This document shows, one piece after another, positions 16,779 to 25,711 of a stretch of DNA of 64,000 nt; positions within the stretch are counted from its first letter, which is position 1, and each line of letters opens with the position of its first letter. The position numbers and the translations under genes are program-made. Below the pieces are notes generated by a model. It made no database searches and was not told where the DNA came from. It was given only the letters and a program-made list of their open reading frames with translations. Source of the DNA: Bradyrhizobium jicamae. Its GTDB lineage: Bacteria > Pseudomonadota > Alphaproteobacteria > Rhizobiales > Xanthobacteraceae. The DNA is taken from the NCBI RefSeq assembly GCF_018130215.1, contig NZ_JAFCKQ010000036.1:1-64000 (forward strand). The letters are read 5' to 3'.

Positions 16779-17489
16779 CTATCGGATACGCCTGGTCGGA
16801 CGCTGCCGCATCTCTTCCTCGGACGCTGCCTGTTGCGCTTTCAGCCGCTGCACGAAGATTCGTGCCGCCCTCGAAATATGATCCCGGCTGAGCGTCTCCG
16901 CTGTCGCGCCATCGCCCGACATGACGGCTTCGAGGATCGCGACATGCTCGCCAAGGATGATCTGCGGCATCTGCGCGTCGTCGCGCAGCACCTCTCCCAT
17001 GACGCGGCGCAGGTAGGGCCAATGTGGAGCCGTCGTTTCGCCGATCAGCGGATTGCCGGCCAGTTCGTTGATGAAGCCGTGAAAGGCCATATCGGCTTCG
17101 ATCTGTTCGTTGAGGGAGCCGCTCTCGACCGCCGCCTGCCCGGCGTCGAGGTAAGCCCGGCCTTCATGCCTCGCCCGCTCGGAGCCGCGTTCTGCGGCGA
17201 GCCGGGCCGCCAGGCCGTCCAGCATGGCGCGCACCTCGTAGAGGTTCTGCACGAAATCGACGTCCAGCGGGGAGACGATCAGGCCCCGGCCGGGAGCCTC
17301 GCGGACCATTCCACGGTCGCGGAGCAGCAGCAACGCCTGCTGAACCGGCTGGCGGGAGACCCCATAGGCGCGCGCCAATTCATCCTGGATCAGCCTTGAG
17401 TTGGCCGGCAACGCGCCCTCAACGATCTCAGAAACAATAGCATTTACAACCTGTTCCACCAGGGTTGGCTGGTTCTGGATCTGGGCCAT
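16779..17489 (-). CDS. GntR-family regulator, FadR/FCD subfamily
   Basis: 236-residue regulator starting MAQIQNQPTLVEQVV. The winged helix-turn-helix spans about residues 8-75 (SRLIQDELARAYGVSRQPVQQALLLLRDRGMV) and the FCD ligand-binding helical domain about 85-215, with the metal-ligand pattern AFHGFINELAGNP and a late His (LGEHVAILEA). FCD regulators typically sense organic acids. It is divergent from the TRAP transporter operon, with a repeat-rich operator between them, so it very likely represses that operon. A longer in-frame start exists at 17525. Confidence 0.85.
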   Translation of the reverse strand: MAQIQNQPTLVEQVVNAIVSEIVEGALPANSRLIQDELARAYGVSRQPVQQALLLLRDRGMVREAPGRGLIVSPLDVDFVQNLYEVRAMLDGLAARLAAERGSERARHEGRAYLDAGQAAVESGSLNEQIEADMAFHGFINELAGNPLIGETTAPHWPYLRRVMGEVLRDDAQMPQIILGEHVAILEAVMSGDGATAETLSRDHISRAARIFVQRLKAQQAASEEEMRQRPTRRIR

Positions 17490-17551
17490 GCATTCTCCGC
17501 CGGGTGCTTCGCTCAAATTTATCACTGCGTCGCAGAAGAATCTATTGCTCC

Positions 17552-17590
17552 GTATTCGAATTCAGAATATGTATTCTGTATTCGAATTCA
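17552..17590. promoter_or_regulatory. Operator array between the GntR regulator and the TRAP operon
   Basis: Two identical 13-bp copies of GTATTCGAATTCA (17552-17564 and 17578-17590) lie 26 bp apart, and the palindrome AGAATATGTATTCT (17564-17577) sits exactly between them. The helical-phase spacing and palindromic character suit binding by the dimeric GntR/FCD protein. The array ends 39 bp before the dctP start. Confidence 0.65.
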
Positions 17591-17629
17591 ATACCGCCTC
17601 GATGCGGAACTTCACATGGGAGGACGCCA

Positions 17630-18652
17630 ATGCTCGTGGTTAGCCGTCGTTCGCTATTGAAATCCGCCGCCGGCCTGGTTGCCGCCGGATCGCTGCTGAA
17701 GAGCCCCGCCGTGCTGGCCCAGGCCGCGCCGCTCAAGCTGAAGTTCGGCAACGACCTGCCGGCGACCCACACCGTGAATCTGCGCCTGAAGGAGGCCATC
17801 GAGGCGATCGGAGCCGAGACCAAGGGCCAGCTCACGATCAGCCTGTTCCCCAACAACCAGCTCGGCAGCGACACCGACATGATGACCCAGCTCCGCTCCG
17901 GCGCGCTCGAGCTCGCGACCATGCCCAGCACGGTGCTTTCGACCCTGATCCCTGCCGCATCGCTGACCGGCGTCGGCTTCGCCTTTACGAACTATGACAA
18001 GGTATGGGCGGCGATGGACGGCGAAGTCGGCAAGTACATCCGCGGCAGCATCGAGAAGGTCGGCCTCGTCCCCTTCGAGGCGATGTGGGACAACGGCTTC
18101 CGCCAGATCACCTCAAGCACCCATCCGATCAGTTCGCCTGAGGATCTCAAGAACTTCAAGATTCGCGTACCTGTCGTGCCGCTGTGGGTCGCGCTGTTCT
18201 CGGCGTTCGGCGCAGCACCGGTCAGCATCCCCCTGAACGAGGCGTACTCCGCGCTGCAAACCAAGATCGCCGACGGCCAGGAAAATCCGCTGGCGCTGAT
18301 CGAATCCGCCAAGTTCTACGAGGTGCAGAAGTACTGCTCGCTCACCAATCACTCCTGGGACGGCTTCTGGCTGCTTTCGAGCCAGCGGATCTGGAAGACG
18401 GTTCCGAAGGAGCTGCAGGAAGTGATGCAGAAGCACTTCAATGCCGCTGCCAGGAAGCAGCGCGACGACATCGTCCAGGCCAACGCCGAGTACCGCAAGA
18501 ACCTGGAGTCGAAGGGGCTCGCGTTCAACGAGACCAAGGCCGATGCCTTCCAGGCAGCACTGGCCAAGACCTCCTTCTACAAGGACGCGAAGACCAAGTT
18601 CGGCGACGAGGCCTGGACGCTGCTGCAGAAATACGCCGGCAACATCGGTTGA
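17630..18652 (+). CDS. dctP: TRAP transporter substrate-binding protein (DctP family)
   Basis: 340-residue periplasmic binding protein for an organic acid. It starts MLVVSRRSLLKSAAGLVAAG with a twin-Arg-like export signal cleaved near VLAQA; GGAGG lies seven bases upstream. DctP landmarks are LKLKFGNDLPATHTVNLRLKEA, the conserved Arg region in LKNFKIRVPVVPLWVALFSAFGA that contacts the ligand carboxylate, and DGQENPLALIESAKFYEVQKY. It is the first gene of the operon that continues with the fused membrane subunit and catabolic genes. Confidence 0.9.
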   Translation: MLVVSRRSLLKSAAGLVAAGSLLKSPAVLAQAAPLKLKFGNDLPATHTVNLRLKEAIEAIGAETKGQLTISLFPNNQLGSDTDMMTQLRSGALELATMPSTVLSTLIPAASLTGVGFAFTNYDKVWAAMDGEVGKYIRGSIEKVGLVPFEAMWDNGFRQITSSTHPISSPEDLKNFKIRVPVVPLWVALFSAFGAAPVSIPLNEAYSALQTKIADGQENPLALIESAKFYEVQKYCSLTNHSWDGFWLLSSQRIWKTVPKELQEVMQKHFNAAARKQRDDIVQANAEYRKNLESKGLAFNETKADAFQAALAKTSFYKDAKTKFGDEAWTLLQKYAGNIG

Positions 18653-18657
18653 TCGTC

Positions 18658-20535
18658 ATGCAGATCGCAGACGAAATCGGCGTCGTGCCACCCAGGATGA
18701 CCGGGGTTGCGGGCGCCCTGCAAAAGGCCGAACAATGGCTCGGTTCAGCGATCGCGGCCGCCGCGGCCCTGCTCGTGGTCGCGGAAATCGTCGTGTTGTT
18801 CACCGGCGTTTCTGCGCGCTACTTCTTCCAGCGGCCGCTGATCTGGTCGGATGAATTGGCCGGCATCCTGTTCCTGTGGCTCGCGATGCTCGGCGCGGTG
18901 GTCGCCTTTCAGCGCGGCGAGCATATGCGGATGACGGCCCTCGTGGGCAAGCTCGATCCGCGCAAGCGTGCCTTCTTCGACGTGCTCGCGATCGCGGCGC
19001 CGCTGGCATTCCTGGTCCTCGTTCTCGAGCCGGCCTACGAATTCGCCTCCGACGAAGCGTTCGTCTCGACGCCCGCACTCGACATCTCGAATCTCTGGCG
19101 CGCCGCGGCACTGCCGATCGGCCTCGGCCTGATGCTGCTGGTCGCACTGTTCCGGATGCTGTCGTCAGGTCAATGGCGGCTAACCGCAACTGCCGTCGCC
19201 CTCGTCGCCGTCGTCGGTGCCGCATTCTATGCCCTGAGCCCGCTCCTGATCCCGCTCGGCAACCTCAACCTGCTGATCTTCTTCGTCGGCCTGGTCGCCG
19301 TGATGGTGTTCGCCGCTGTGCCCATTGCCTTCGCCTTTGGGCTCGCCACCTTCGCCTACATCACGCTGACGACCTCCACGCCGTCGACCGTCGTGATCGG
19401 CCGCATGGACGAGGGCATGAGCCATCTCATCCTGCTGTCGGTGCCGTTGTTCGTCTTCCTCGGCCTCCTGATCGAGATGACGGGCATGGCGCGCGCCATG
19501 GTGGCCTTCCTCGCGAGCCTGCTGGGACATGTCCGCGGTGGCCTGCAATATGTGCTGGTCGCCGCGATGTATCTGGTGTCGGGCATTTCGGGCGCCAAGG
19601 CCGCCGACATGGCCGCCGTCGCTCCCGTGCTGTTCCCCGAAATGATCGAGCGCGGCGCGAAACCCGGCGACCTCGTCGCGCTTCTGTCGGCCACTGGCGC
19701 GCAGACCGAAACCATCCCGCCGAGCCTCGTCCTGATTACCATCGGATCGGTCACCGGTGTCTCGATTGCGGCTCTGTTCACCGGCGGCCTGCTGCCGGGG
19801 CTGGTGCTTGCAATCATGCTCTGCTTCGTGGTGTGGCAGCGCTATCGCAAGGAAGACCTCTCGCATGTGAAGCGCGCAAGCTGGGGCGAGGTCGGCTCGA
19901 CGTTCCTCGTGGCGTTGCCTGCTGTGGCGCTGCCCTTCGTGATCCGCTTCGCTGTCGTCGGCGGCGTCGCCACCGCGACCGAAGTCTCGACGATCGGTAT
20001 CGTCTATGCGGCGCTTGCGGGCCTGTTGTTCTATCGCAGGTTCGACTGGCGCCGGCTCTATCCGATGCTGACCGAGACCGCGGCGCTCTCGGGTGCGATC
20101 CTGCTGATCATCGGCGCCGCGACCGGGATGGCCTGGGCGTTGACCCAGTCCGGCTTCTCGACCGCGCTCGCATCGTTCATGACCGGCCTGCCCGGCGGCG
20201 CGCCGATGTTCCTGGCCGTGACCATCATCGCCTTCGTCGTGCTGGGCAGCGTGCTCGAGGGCATCCCCGCAATCGTGCTGTTCGGACCGCTGTTGTTCCC
20301 GATCGCCAAGCAGGTCGGAGTGCACGAGGTCCACTACGCGATGGTGGTCATCCTGGCGATGGGCATCGGCCTGTTCGCCCCGCCGTTCGGCGTCGGCTAC
20401 TACGCCGCCTGCGCCATCAGCCGCATTCATCCCGACGAAGGCATCAAGCCGATGCTCGGCTACGTGCTGGCGCTGCTGATCGGCACGATCGTGATAGCGG
20501 CCGTGCCGTGGTTCTCGATCGGCCTCTTGCACTGA
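18658..20535 (+). CDS. TRAP transporter fused permease subunit (DctQM)
   Basis: 625-residue fusion of the small (DctQ) and large (DctM) TRAP membrane subunits. Residues about 20-170 are DctQ-like (ARYFFQRPLIWSDELAGILFLWLAM). From about 190 the DctM part starts, with MVFAAVPIAFAFGLATF, VPLFVFLGLLIEMTGMA, GISGAKAADMAAVAPVLFPEM and a C-terminal GIGLFAPPFGVGYYAACAI. Many membrane segments are evident. The ATG lies 5 bp after the dctP stop. DctP plus DctQM make a complete secondary transporter that is driven by a sodium or proton gradient. Confidence 0.9.
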   Translation: MQIADEIGVVPPRMTGVAGALQKAEQWLGSAIAAAAALLVVAEIVVLFTGVSARYFFQRPLIWSDELAGILFLWLAMLGAVVAFQRGEHMRMTALVGKLDPRKRAFFDVLAIAAPLAFLVLVLEPAYEFASDEAFVSTPALDISNLWRAAALPIGLGLMLLVALFRMLSSGQWRLTATAVALVAVVGAAFYALSPLLIPLGNLNLLIFFVGLVAVMVFAAVPIAFAFGLATFAYITLTTSTPSTVVIGRMDEGMSHLILLSVPLFVFLGLLIEMTGMARAMVAFLASLLGHVRGGLQYVLVAAMYLVSGISGAKAADMAAVAPVLFPEMIERGAKPGDLVALLSATGAQTETIPPSLVLITIGSVTGVSIAALFTGGLLPGLVLAIMLCFVVWQRYRKEDLSHVKRASWGEVGSTFLVALPAVALPFVIRFAVVGGVATATEVSTIGIVYAALAGLLFYRRFDWRRLYPMLTETAALSGAILLIIGAATGMAWALTQSGFSTALASFMTGLPGGAPMFLAVTIIAFVVLGSVLEGIPAIVLFGPLLFPIAKQVGVHEVHYAMVVILAMGIGLFAPPFGVGYYAACAISRIHPDEGIKPMLGYVLALLIGTIVIAAVPWFSIGLLH

Positions 20536-20574
20536 TCAACCCTGATTTGCAGCCAAGCATTCGAGGATTCGACC

Positions 20575-22128
20575 ATGAAGGACCTCTTGAATTTCGGTGA
20601 GATGCTGTCGGTGCACGCGCGGCTTGCGCCGAACAGTCTGGGCACCCGTGACCTCGACCGCTCGATGACGTTCGGCCAGTGGAACGATCGCGCCTGCCGC
20701 CTCGCCAACGCCTTGCTGGGCCTTGGTCTGGTCAAAGGCGACCGGGTCGCAATTCTTGCCTACAACTGCGTCGAGTGGAGCGAGATCTTCGCAGCCACCG
20801 CAAAGGCTGGGCTCGTCGCCCTGCCGATCAACTTCCGGCTGGTCGGCAAGGAAGTCGAATTCATCGTCAACAACGCCGAGGCGGCTGCCGTCATCGTCCA
20901 GGACGAGCTGGTCGGCGTCGTCGAGGAAATCCGGGATGCGCTTCCCGTCAAGGCCGATCGCTTCATTCACTTCGGCACAAGGCAGTGCCCGGCGGGATAT
21001 CGCGACTATGAAGCATTCCTGTCGGCCGGGAGTGCCCGCGAGACCAACCAGCACGTCGCGCTGTCCGATCCCTGGACATTGATGTACACGTCCGGAACCA
21101 CGGGCAACCCGAAGGGCGTGGTGCGCAGCCATCGCAGCGCGGTGCTGCTGTCGATGGTCACCGAGATCGAGCTTGGCCTGCATCGAACGGATGGCGCGCT
21201 CCTCGTGATGCCGATGTGCCACGCCAATTCGCTGAACTTCTTTGGCGCGTTTGGTTATTGCGGCGGCGTCAACTCGATTTATTCCCGCAAGAGCTTCGAT
21301 CCCGAGCATGCCGTCAAGACGCTGGCCGAGGGCGGCTCGACCTTCACCTCGCTAGTCCCGACGCACTACATCATGATGCTCGGCCTGCCGCAGGCAACCC
21401 GCGCCAAATACAATTTCGACGCTGTCACCAAGCTCATGATCTCGTCTGCGCCCGCGCGTCCTGAAACCAAGCGCGAGGTGATGGACATGTTCCCCAACTC
21501 CGGCCTGTTCGAACTCTACGGCGCGACCGAGACCGGCTGGGTGACCATGCTGCATCCGCACGAGCAATTCACCAAGCTGGGTTCGGTCGGTCGCGAATGC
21601 GTCGGCGCAGCGCCGATCAAGCTCCTCGACGAGGCCGGCAACGAGGTGCCGGACGGAGAAACCGGCGAGCTGTACTCCTGCAACGCGCACACATTCGACA
21701 GCTATTGGCGCCTGCCGGAGAAGACCGCACAGGCGTTCCGCGGCGACTATTGCTCGGTCGGCGACATGGCTCGTCGCGATGCCGACGGATACATCCACCT
21801 CTCCGACCGCAAGAGCAACATGATCATCTCGGGCGGCGAGAACATCTATCCGTCCGAGGTCGAGGCCCTGGTCGGCGCGCATCCGCTCGTCAAGGACGTC
21901 GCCGTGATCGGACTGCCGGACGACAAGTGGGGCGAGAGCGTGCATGCCGTCATCGTGCTGCATGACGGCGCAGCCCTGACGGAGGGCGAGCTGAGCGCGT
22001 GGTCGAAGGAACGCATGGCCGGTTTCAAGCGTCCGCGGTCCTACAAGTTCATCACTGAGGACGAGATGCCGCGCAATGCCACCGGCAAGGTCCTTCATCG
22101 CGAACTGAAGAAGAGATTTTCCGACTGA
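20575..22128 (+). CDS. Acyl-CoA synthetase (AMP-binding family)
   Basis: 517-residue adenylate-forming CoA ligase. Motifs in order: LMYTSGTTGNPKGVVRSHRS (phosphate loop, about residue 171), FELYGATETGW (about 312), SDRKSNMIISGGENIYPSEVE (hinge, about 405) and the C-terminal catalytic Lys in PRNATGKVLHRELKK. It activates a carboxylic acid to its CoA thioester in the cytoplasm. It follows the TRAP genes by 39 bp and precedes the permease and ThDP-enzyme genes, so the substrate is probably the acid imported by the TRAP system. The exact substrate is unknown. Confidence 0.88.
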   Translation: MKDLLNFGEMLSVHARLAPNSLGTRDLDRSMTFGQWNDRACRLANALLGLGLVKGDRVAILAYNCVEWSEIFAATAKAGLVALPINFRLVGKEVEFIVNNAEAAAVIVQDELVGVVEEIRDALPVKADRFIHFGTRQCPAGYRDYEAFLSAGSARETNQHVALSDPWTLMYTSGTTGNPKGVVRSHRSAVLLSMVTEIELGLHRTDGALLVMPMCHANSLNFFGAFGYCGGVNSIYSRKSFDPEHAVKTLAEGGSTFTSLVPTHYIMMLGLPQATRAKYNFDAVTKLMISSAPARPETKREVMDMFPNSGLFELYGATETGWVTMLHPHEQFTKLGSVGRECVGAAPIKLLDEAGNEVPDGETGELYSCNAHTFDSYWRLPEKTAQAFRGDYCSVGDMARRDADGYIHLSDRKSNMIISGGENIYPSEVEALVGAHPLVKDVAVIGLPDDKWGESVHAVIVLHDGAALTEGELSAWSKERMAGFKRPRSYKFITEDEMPRNATGKVLHRELKKRFSD

Positions 22129-22157
22129 CCCGGTGAACGAGAGCGTCCCGACGTATC

Positions 22158-23096
22158 ATGCAGGCTGTCCTCAACTCCGCATTGCCGGTCTTCGCGTTGA
22201 TCCTGACAGGGTTCATCTGCGGATTCTTCGGCGTGTTCGACAAGACGGCAACCGACAATCTCAATCGATTTGCGATCTACCTGGCGCTGCCATCGCTGAT
22301 GTTCACGGCGATGTCCAGGATCCGGCCGGACCAGGTTCAGCAGTTCGGCTTCGCAGCGGCGTTCTGCGGCGGTTTTGCCGTCACCTTCGCCGTCGCTTTC
22401 GTGGTGAGCCGCCTGCGAGGCCGGCGCGTGGCCAACGCGAGTGTCGAGGGGCTGGATGCCGGCTACAGCAATGTCGGCTTCATGGGCATCCCGATGTGCC
22501 TGCTGGTGTTTGGACCGGAAAGCGCCCCCGCCTCTATCATCGCCACGCTGTTCACGGCCTGCGTCCTCTTCCTGTTTGCGATCGTCGTGATCGAAATCGA
22601 TTTGCAGAAAGCGGACGGCTTCTGGTCCACCAGCGCCAGGGTCACGCGCGCCATCTTTACCAGCCCACTCCTCATCGCGCCGGTCGCCGGCCTCGCCGTT
22701 GGGCTGAGCGGCCTGACCGTGCCTGCCCCGTTCGCGAGCTTTACGTCCATCCTCGGCGGAGCCGCGTCCCCTGCCGCGCTTGTCTGCATCGGACTCTTCC
22801 TGGCGCAAGAGCGGGTCGTCACCAATGACATCGGCTCCATCGCCCTGCTCGTTTCGATGAAGCTCGTCCTGCAGCCTGCAGTGACCGCATTCCTGGCTTT
22901 CCGCGTTTTCTCGATGCCGCCACTGTGGTCGCACTCTGCGGTGATCCTGAGCGCGCTGCCGATCGGATCGGGACCTTTCACCATCGCCAAGCTTTATGGG
23001 CTCGAGGCCGGCGTCACCTCGGGCTCGATCCTGGCTTCCCATGTCTTCGCCGTTCTGACCGTCTCGCTTCTCGTCGCCTGGCTCGCGCAGATCTGA
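22158..23096 (+). CDS. AEC-family transporter (auxin efflux carrier-like permease)
   Basis: 312-residue membrane protein with about ten hydrophobic spans. It starts MQAVLNSALPVFALILTGFICGFFGVFDK, as in bacterial AEC permeases such as malonate/malate carriers (MdcF-like). Typical later segments are GYSNVGFMGIPMCLL and ALPIGSGPFTIAKLYG. It lies 29 bp after the acyl-CoA synthetase gene and 33 bp before the ThDP enzyme. It is a second carboxylate transporter within one catabolic operon, perhaps for a related acid or for product efflux. Confidence 0.85.
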   Translation: MQAVLNSALPVFALILTGFICGFFGVFDKTATDNLNRFAIYLALPSLMFTAMSRIRPDQVQQFGFAAAFCGGFAVTFAVAFVVSRLRGRRVANASVEGLDAGYSNVGFMGIPMCLLVFGPESAPASIIATLFTACVLFLFAIVVIEIDLQKADGFWSTSARVTRAIFTSPLLIAPVAGLAVGLSGLTVPAPFASFTSILGGAASPAALVCIGLFLAQERVVTNDIGSIALLVSMKLVLQPAVTAFLAFRVFSMPPLWSHSAVILSALPIGSGPFTIAKLYGLEAGVTSGSILASHVFAVLTVSLLVAWLAQI

Positions 23097-23129
23097 TCCA
23101 TGCAACTCTAACAGCACCGGAGTTCCCCG

Positions 23130-24842
23130 ATGAAAGCCCTTCCCGACAGTGCCGCCGACCTGATTGCCCGCCTTCTGAAACGCCGCGGCGTCACGCGCGT
23201 CTTCGCACTCTGCGGCGGCCACATCATGCCGATCTGGATGCGGCTTGACGCGGAGGGCATCCGCATCATCGACGTTCGCGACGAGCGCGCCGCCGTTCAC
23301 ATGGCACAGGCGCATTCGGAGTTGACCGGCGAGCTGGGTGTCGCGCTGGTGACGGCAGGCCCGGGCATGACCAACGCGATCACGGGCATCGCCAATGCAC
23401 ATGTTTCGCGCGCGACGGTCCTGGTCATTTCAGGGGGTAATCCGCGGCCGCAGGAAAACCGTGGCGGCCTGCAGGACATGGACCACACGCAGCTGGTCCG
23501 ATCGATCACCCGCTATGCCCGCACGGTGCGCGAACCGTCGCTGGTGCTTCAGGAACTCGACGAGGCGATCTCGCGCGCCTTCGGCGAAGGTGGCGAGCCG
23601 GGTCCGTCCTATATCGATTTTCCGACCGACACGCTGCGCGGCATCGTGCCGAAGGCGCTGCAGCTCGAAGAGCATCTGTCGGCCAAGCCGCGTACCGTCA
23701 CCCTTCCCGACCCGGCGCAAATTGCCCGCGCGGTCGATGTGCTCTGGTCGGCGAAGCGCGTGCTGGTGATTTCGGGACGCGGCGCCCGTGGCGCCGGCCC
23801 GGAGCTCGTCTCGCTGCTCGATCGTCTCGGAGCCGTCTATCTCGACACCGGCGAGAGCCGCGGGCTGGTGCCGGACAGCCACCCATCCGTGGTCGGCGCG
23901 ATGCGCGGCGCCGTCATGGGTGACGCCGACGTGGTCCTCACCGTCGGACGCCGGCTCGACTTCCAGCTCGCCTACGGCTCTCCGGCCGTGTTCCAGTCCG
24001 CCAAATTCGTCCGGATCAGCGATACACCGTCCGAAATGCGCGACAACCGTCGCGGCGCCGTCGAGATCCTGGCGTCGCCCGCCGAGACACTCCGCGCCAT
24101 GGTCGAACATGCCGGCAATCGCGCTTCCGAGGTCGACCGGCAATGGGCTGCGAAACTGCACGCCGGCCACGAGGAGCGCGCGAAGAAGCTGCAGGCGAGC
24201 ATGGCCGCCGCGCCAAACGGCTCCGACGGCAAGCTGCATCCGAACAAGGTCCTCTCCGAAATCCAGAAGGCCATCGGCAACGACTCCGTCGTCATCACCG
24301 ACGGCGGCGACTTCCTCGCTTTCGCGCGTGTCGGGCTCAATGCGCCCTTGATGCTCGACCCGGGCCCTTTCGGCTGCATCGGCATCGGCGTGCCTTACGG
24401 CATTGCGGCCAGCCTCGCATTCCCGGACAAGCCGGTCGTGGTGGCGACCGGCGACGGCGCCTTCGGCTTCAATGCCATCGAGGTCGACACGGCCGTACGG
24501 CACAAGGCCCCGGTCCTGATCGTCGTTGCCAACAACGGAGCCTGGCAGATCGAAGTGCATGACCAGACCGTCACCCATGGCAAGGTGGTCGGCACCCGAC
24601 TGCAAGTCGCCGACTATGCGGGCATGGCCCGCTCCTTCGGCATGCACGCCGAGCGGGTCGAAACCGAAGAGCAACTCGGACCCGCGATCCAGCGCGCGCT
24701 GGCCAACCGCCCTGCGCTCCTCGACATGGTCGTGACGCCGGAGGCGATTTCGTCCGACGGCAAGACCGGTCTTGCCTGGGTGCCCGATCTGCAGCCGCTC
24801 GCGGCCTGGGACGAGGCCGAGCGCAAGTGGCGGGCGTCCTGA
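23130..24842 (+). CDS. Thiamine diphosphate-dependent enzyme (acetolactate synthase/oxalyl-CoA decarboxylase superfamily)
   Basis: 570-residue three-domain ThDP enzyme. The N-terminal domain carries the activating Glu in DVRDERAAVHMAQAHSELTG (about residue 55) and GVALVTAGPGMTNAITGIANA. A central domain spans about 195-330 (VLVISGRGARGAGPELVSLL). The C-terminal ThDP/Mg domain has GDGAFGFNAIEVDTAVRHKA with VVANNGAW downstream, the GDG-NN motif. Next to an acyl-CoA synthetase, a 2-hydroxyacyl-CoA lyase or oxalyl-CoA decarboxylase type role is plausible; acetolactate synthase itself is unlikely because no small subunit gene is adjacent. Substrate assignment is inference. Confidence 0.82.
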   Translation: MKALPDSAADLIARLLKRRGVTRVFALCGGHIMPIWMRLDAEGIRIIDVRDERAAVHMAQAHSELTGELGVALVTAGPGMTNAITGIANAHVSRATVLVISGGNPRPQENRGGLQDMDHTQLVRSITRYARTVREPSLVLQELDEAISRAFGEGGEPGPSYIDFPTDTLRGIVPKALQLEEHLSAKPRTVTLPDPAQIARAVDVLWSAKRVLVISGRGARGAGPELVSLLDRLGAVYLDTGESRGLVPDSHPSVVGAMRGAVMGDADVVLTVGRRLDFQLAYGSPAVFQSAKFVRISDTPSEMRDNRRGAVEILASPAETLRAMVEHAGNRASEVDRQWAAKLHAGHEERAKKLQASMAAAPNGSDGKLHPNKVLSEIQKAIGNDSVVITDGGDFLAFARVGLNAPLMLDPGPFGCIGIGVPYGIAASLAFPDKPVVVATGDGAFGFNAIEVDTAVRHKAPVLIVVANNGAWQIEVHDQTVTHGKVVGTRLQVADYAGMARSFGMHAERVETEEQLGPAIQRALANRPALLDMVVTPEAISSDGKTGLAWVPDLQPLAAWDEAERKWRAS

Positions 24843-24910
24843 TGCGACAGGACATCGCGGAAACCGCGTTGGAGGGATGCCGGTGTCTGCGTTTGCGGTG
24901 GGCTGGCCCG

Positions 24911-25711
24911 TCACCCCTTCGGCGTCAGCATCTTGCCTTCGATCTTGGGGAGATCGTCTGATGGTGAGGTGTTGCCGCCGGCGCGGCGGGCTAGCTCGAC
25001 GGTAAGGCGCTCGGCGGCTTCGGGCTGCATCAGGCCGAGGATATCGGACATCTTGCGCGGCTGGATCTGCGAGGCGATCTCGTAGAGCACGCTCATGTCG
25101 AGGCGGTCGAACACCTTGGCGGCGTCCTTCGGCTTCATGTTCTCGTACATCGTGACGATGCCCTTGAAGCGGGCGGCGTCGGCCTTGGCCTTCTCGGCCG
25201 CGGCGGCGTTCGCCTGGGCATCATTGGCCTTGGCTTCCTCGACCTTGGCCTCGATGCGCTTCTCGGCGGCCTTCAGGAGGCTTTCACGGATATCGACCTC
25301 GCGCGCCCGCTGCTCGATCTCCTGGCGGCGCGCCTGCAGCCGCTCCAGGATCGCGCGCTCGGACGCCGACACCGGCGCGGTCTGATCCATGTTGACCACG
25401 ACGCCGTCGGGCTTGGGCACGGCGGCTGCGGGCGGTGCGGGCTTCGGCGCCTCGGTCTTCTCATCCTTCTTTTCGGCTTCCACCGATCCCGTGATGTCGG
25501 AGGAATCGGCCTTCACCGTGGTGTCGGCGGCAACCCTGCGGGCGCCGGGAAAGTTGATATTGTCCTGGGCCCATGAGCGGCCGGCCGACGGCGAATCGTA
25601 GTCGAACACATAGCCGCCATCGAGCACGAGGCCGGCGATCTTCAGCACCATCAGGCCGAAGATCGCGACCAGCACAACCGGCATCACCCTGATGTCACGG
25701 AACGACTTCAT
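24911..25711 (-). CDS. motE: MotE-like flagellar motility protein
   Basis: 266-residue protein. An N-terminal membrane anchor (MPVVLVAIFGLMVLKIAGLVL) is followed by a Pro/Ala/Glu-rich linker, a long coiled coil (about 120-190, ERLQARRQEIEQRAREVDIRES) and a C-terminal MgtE_N-like domain (GIVTMYENMKPKDAAKVFDRLDM, PRKMSDILGLMQPEAAERL). This architecture fits MotE, a periplasmic chaperone for the motility protein MotC in rhizobia. It directly follows the DUF6468 gene, whose stop overlaps its start, at the end of the fliL-fliM operon. The exact role in this organism is inferred. Confidence 0.78.
   Translation of the reverse strand: MKSFRDIRVMPVVLVAIFGLMVLKIAGLVLDGGYVFDYDSPSAGRSWAQDNINFPGARRVAADTTVKADSSDITGSVEAEKKDEKTEAPKPAPPAAAVPKPDGVVVNMDQTAPVSASERAILERLQARRQEIEQRAREVDIRESLLKAAEKRIEAKVEEAKANDAQANAAAAEKAKADAARFKGIVTMYENMKPKDAAKVFDRLDMSVLYEIASQIQPRKMSDILGLMQPEAAERLTVELARRAGGNTSPSDDLPKIEGKMLTPKG

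Noticed and set aside
19180..20532. A 450-codon antisense open frame across the TRAP permease gene
   Set aside because: It is His/Arg/Asp-rich, the usual antisense shadow of a GC-rich membrane protein gene.
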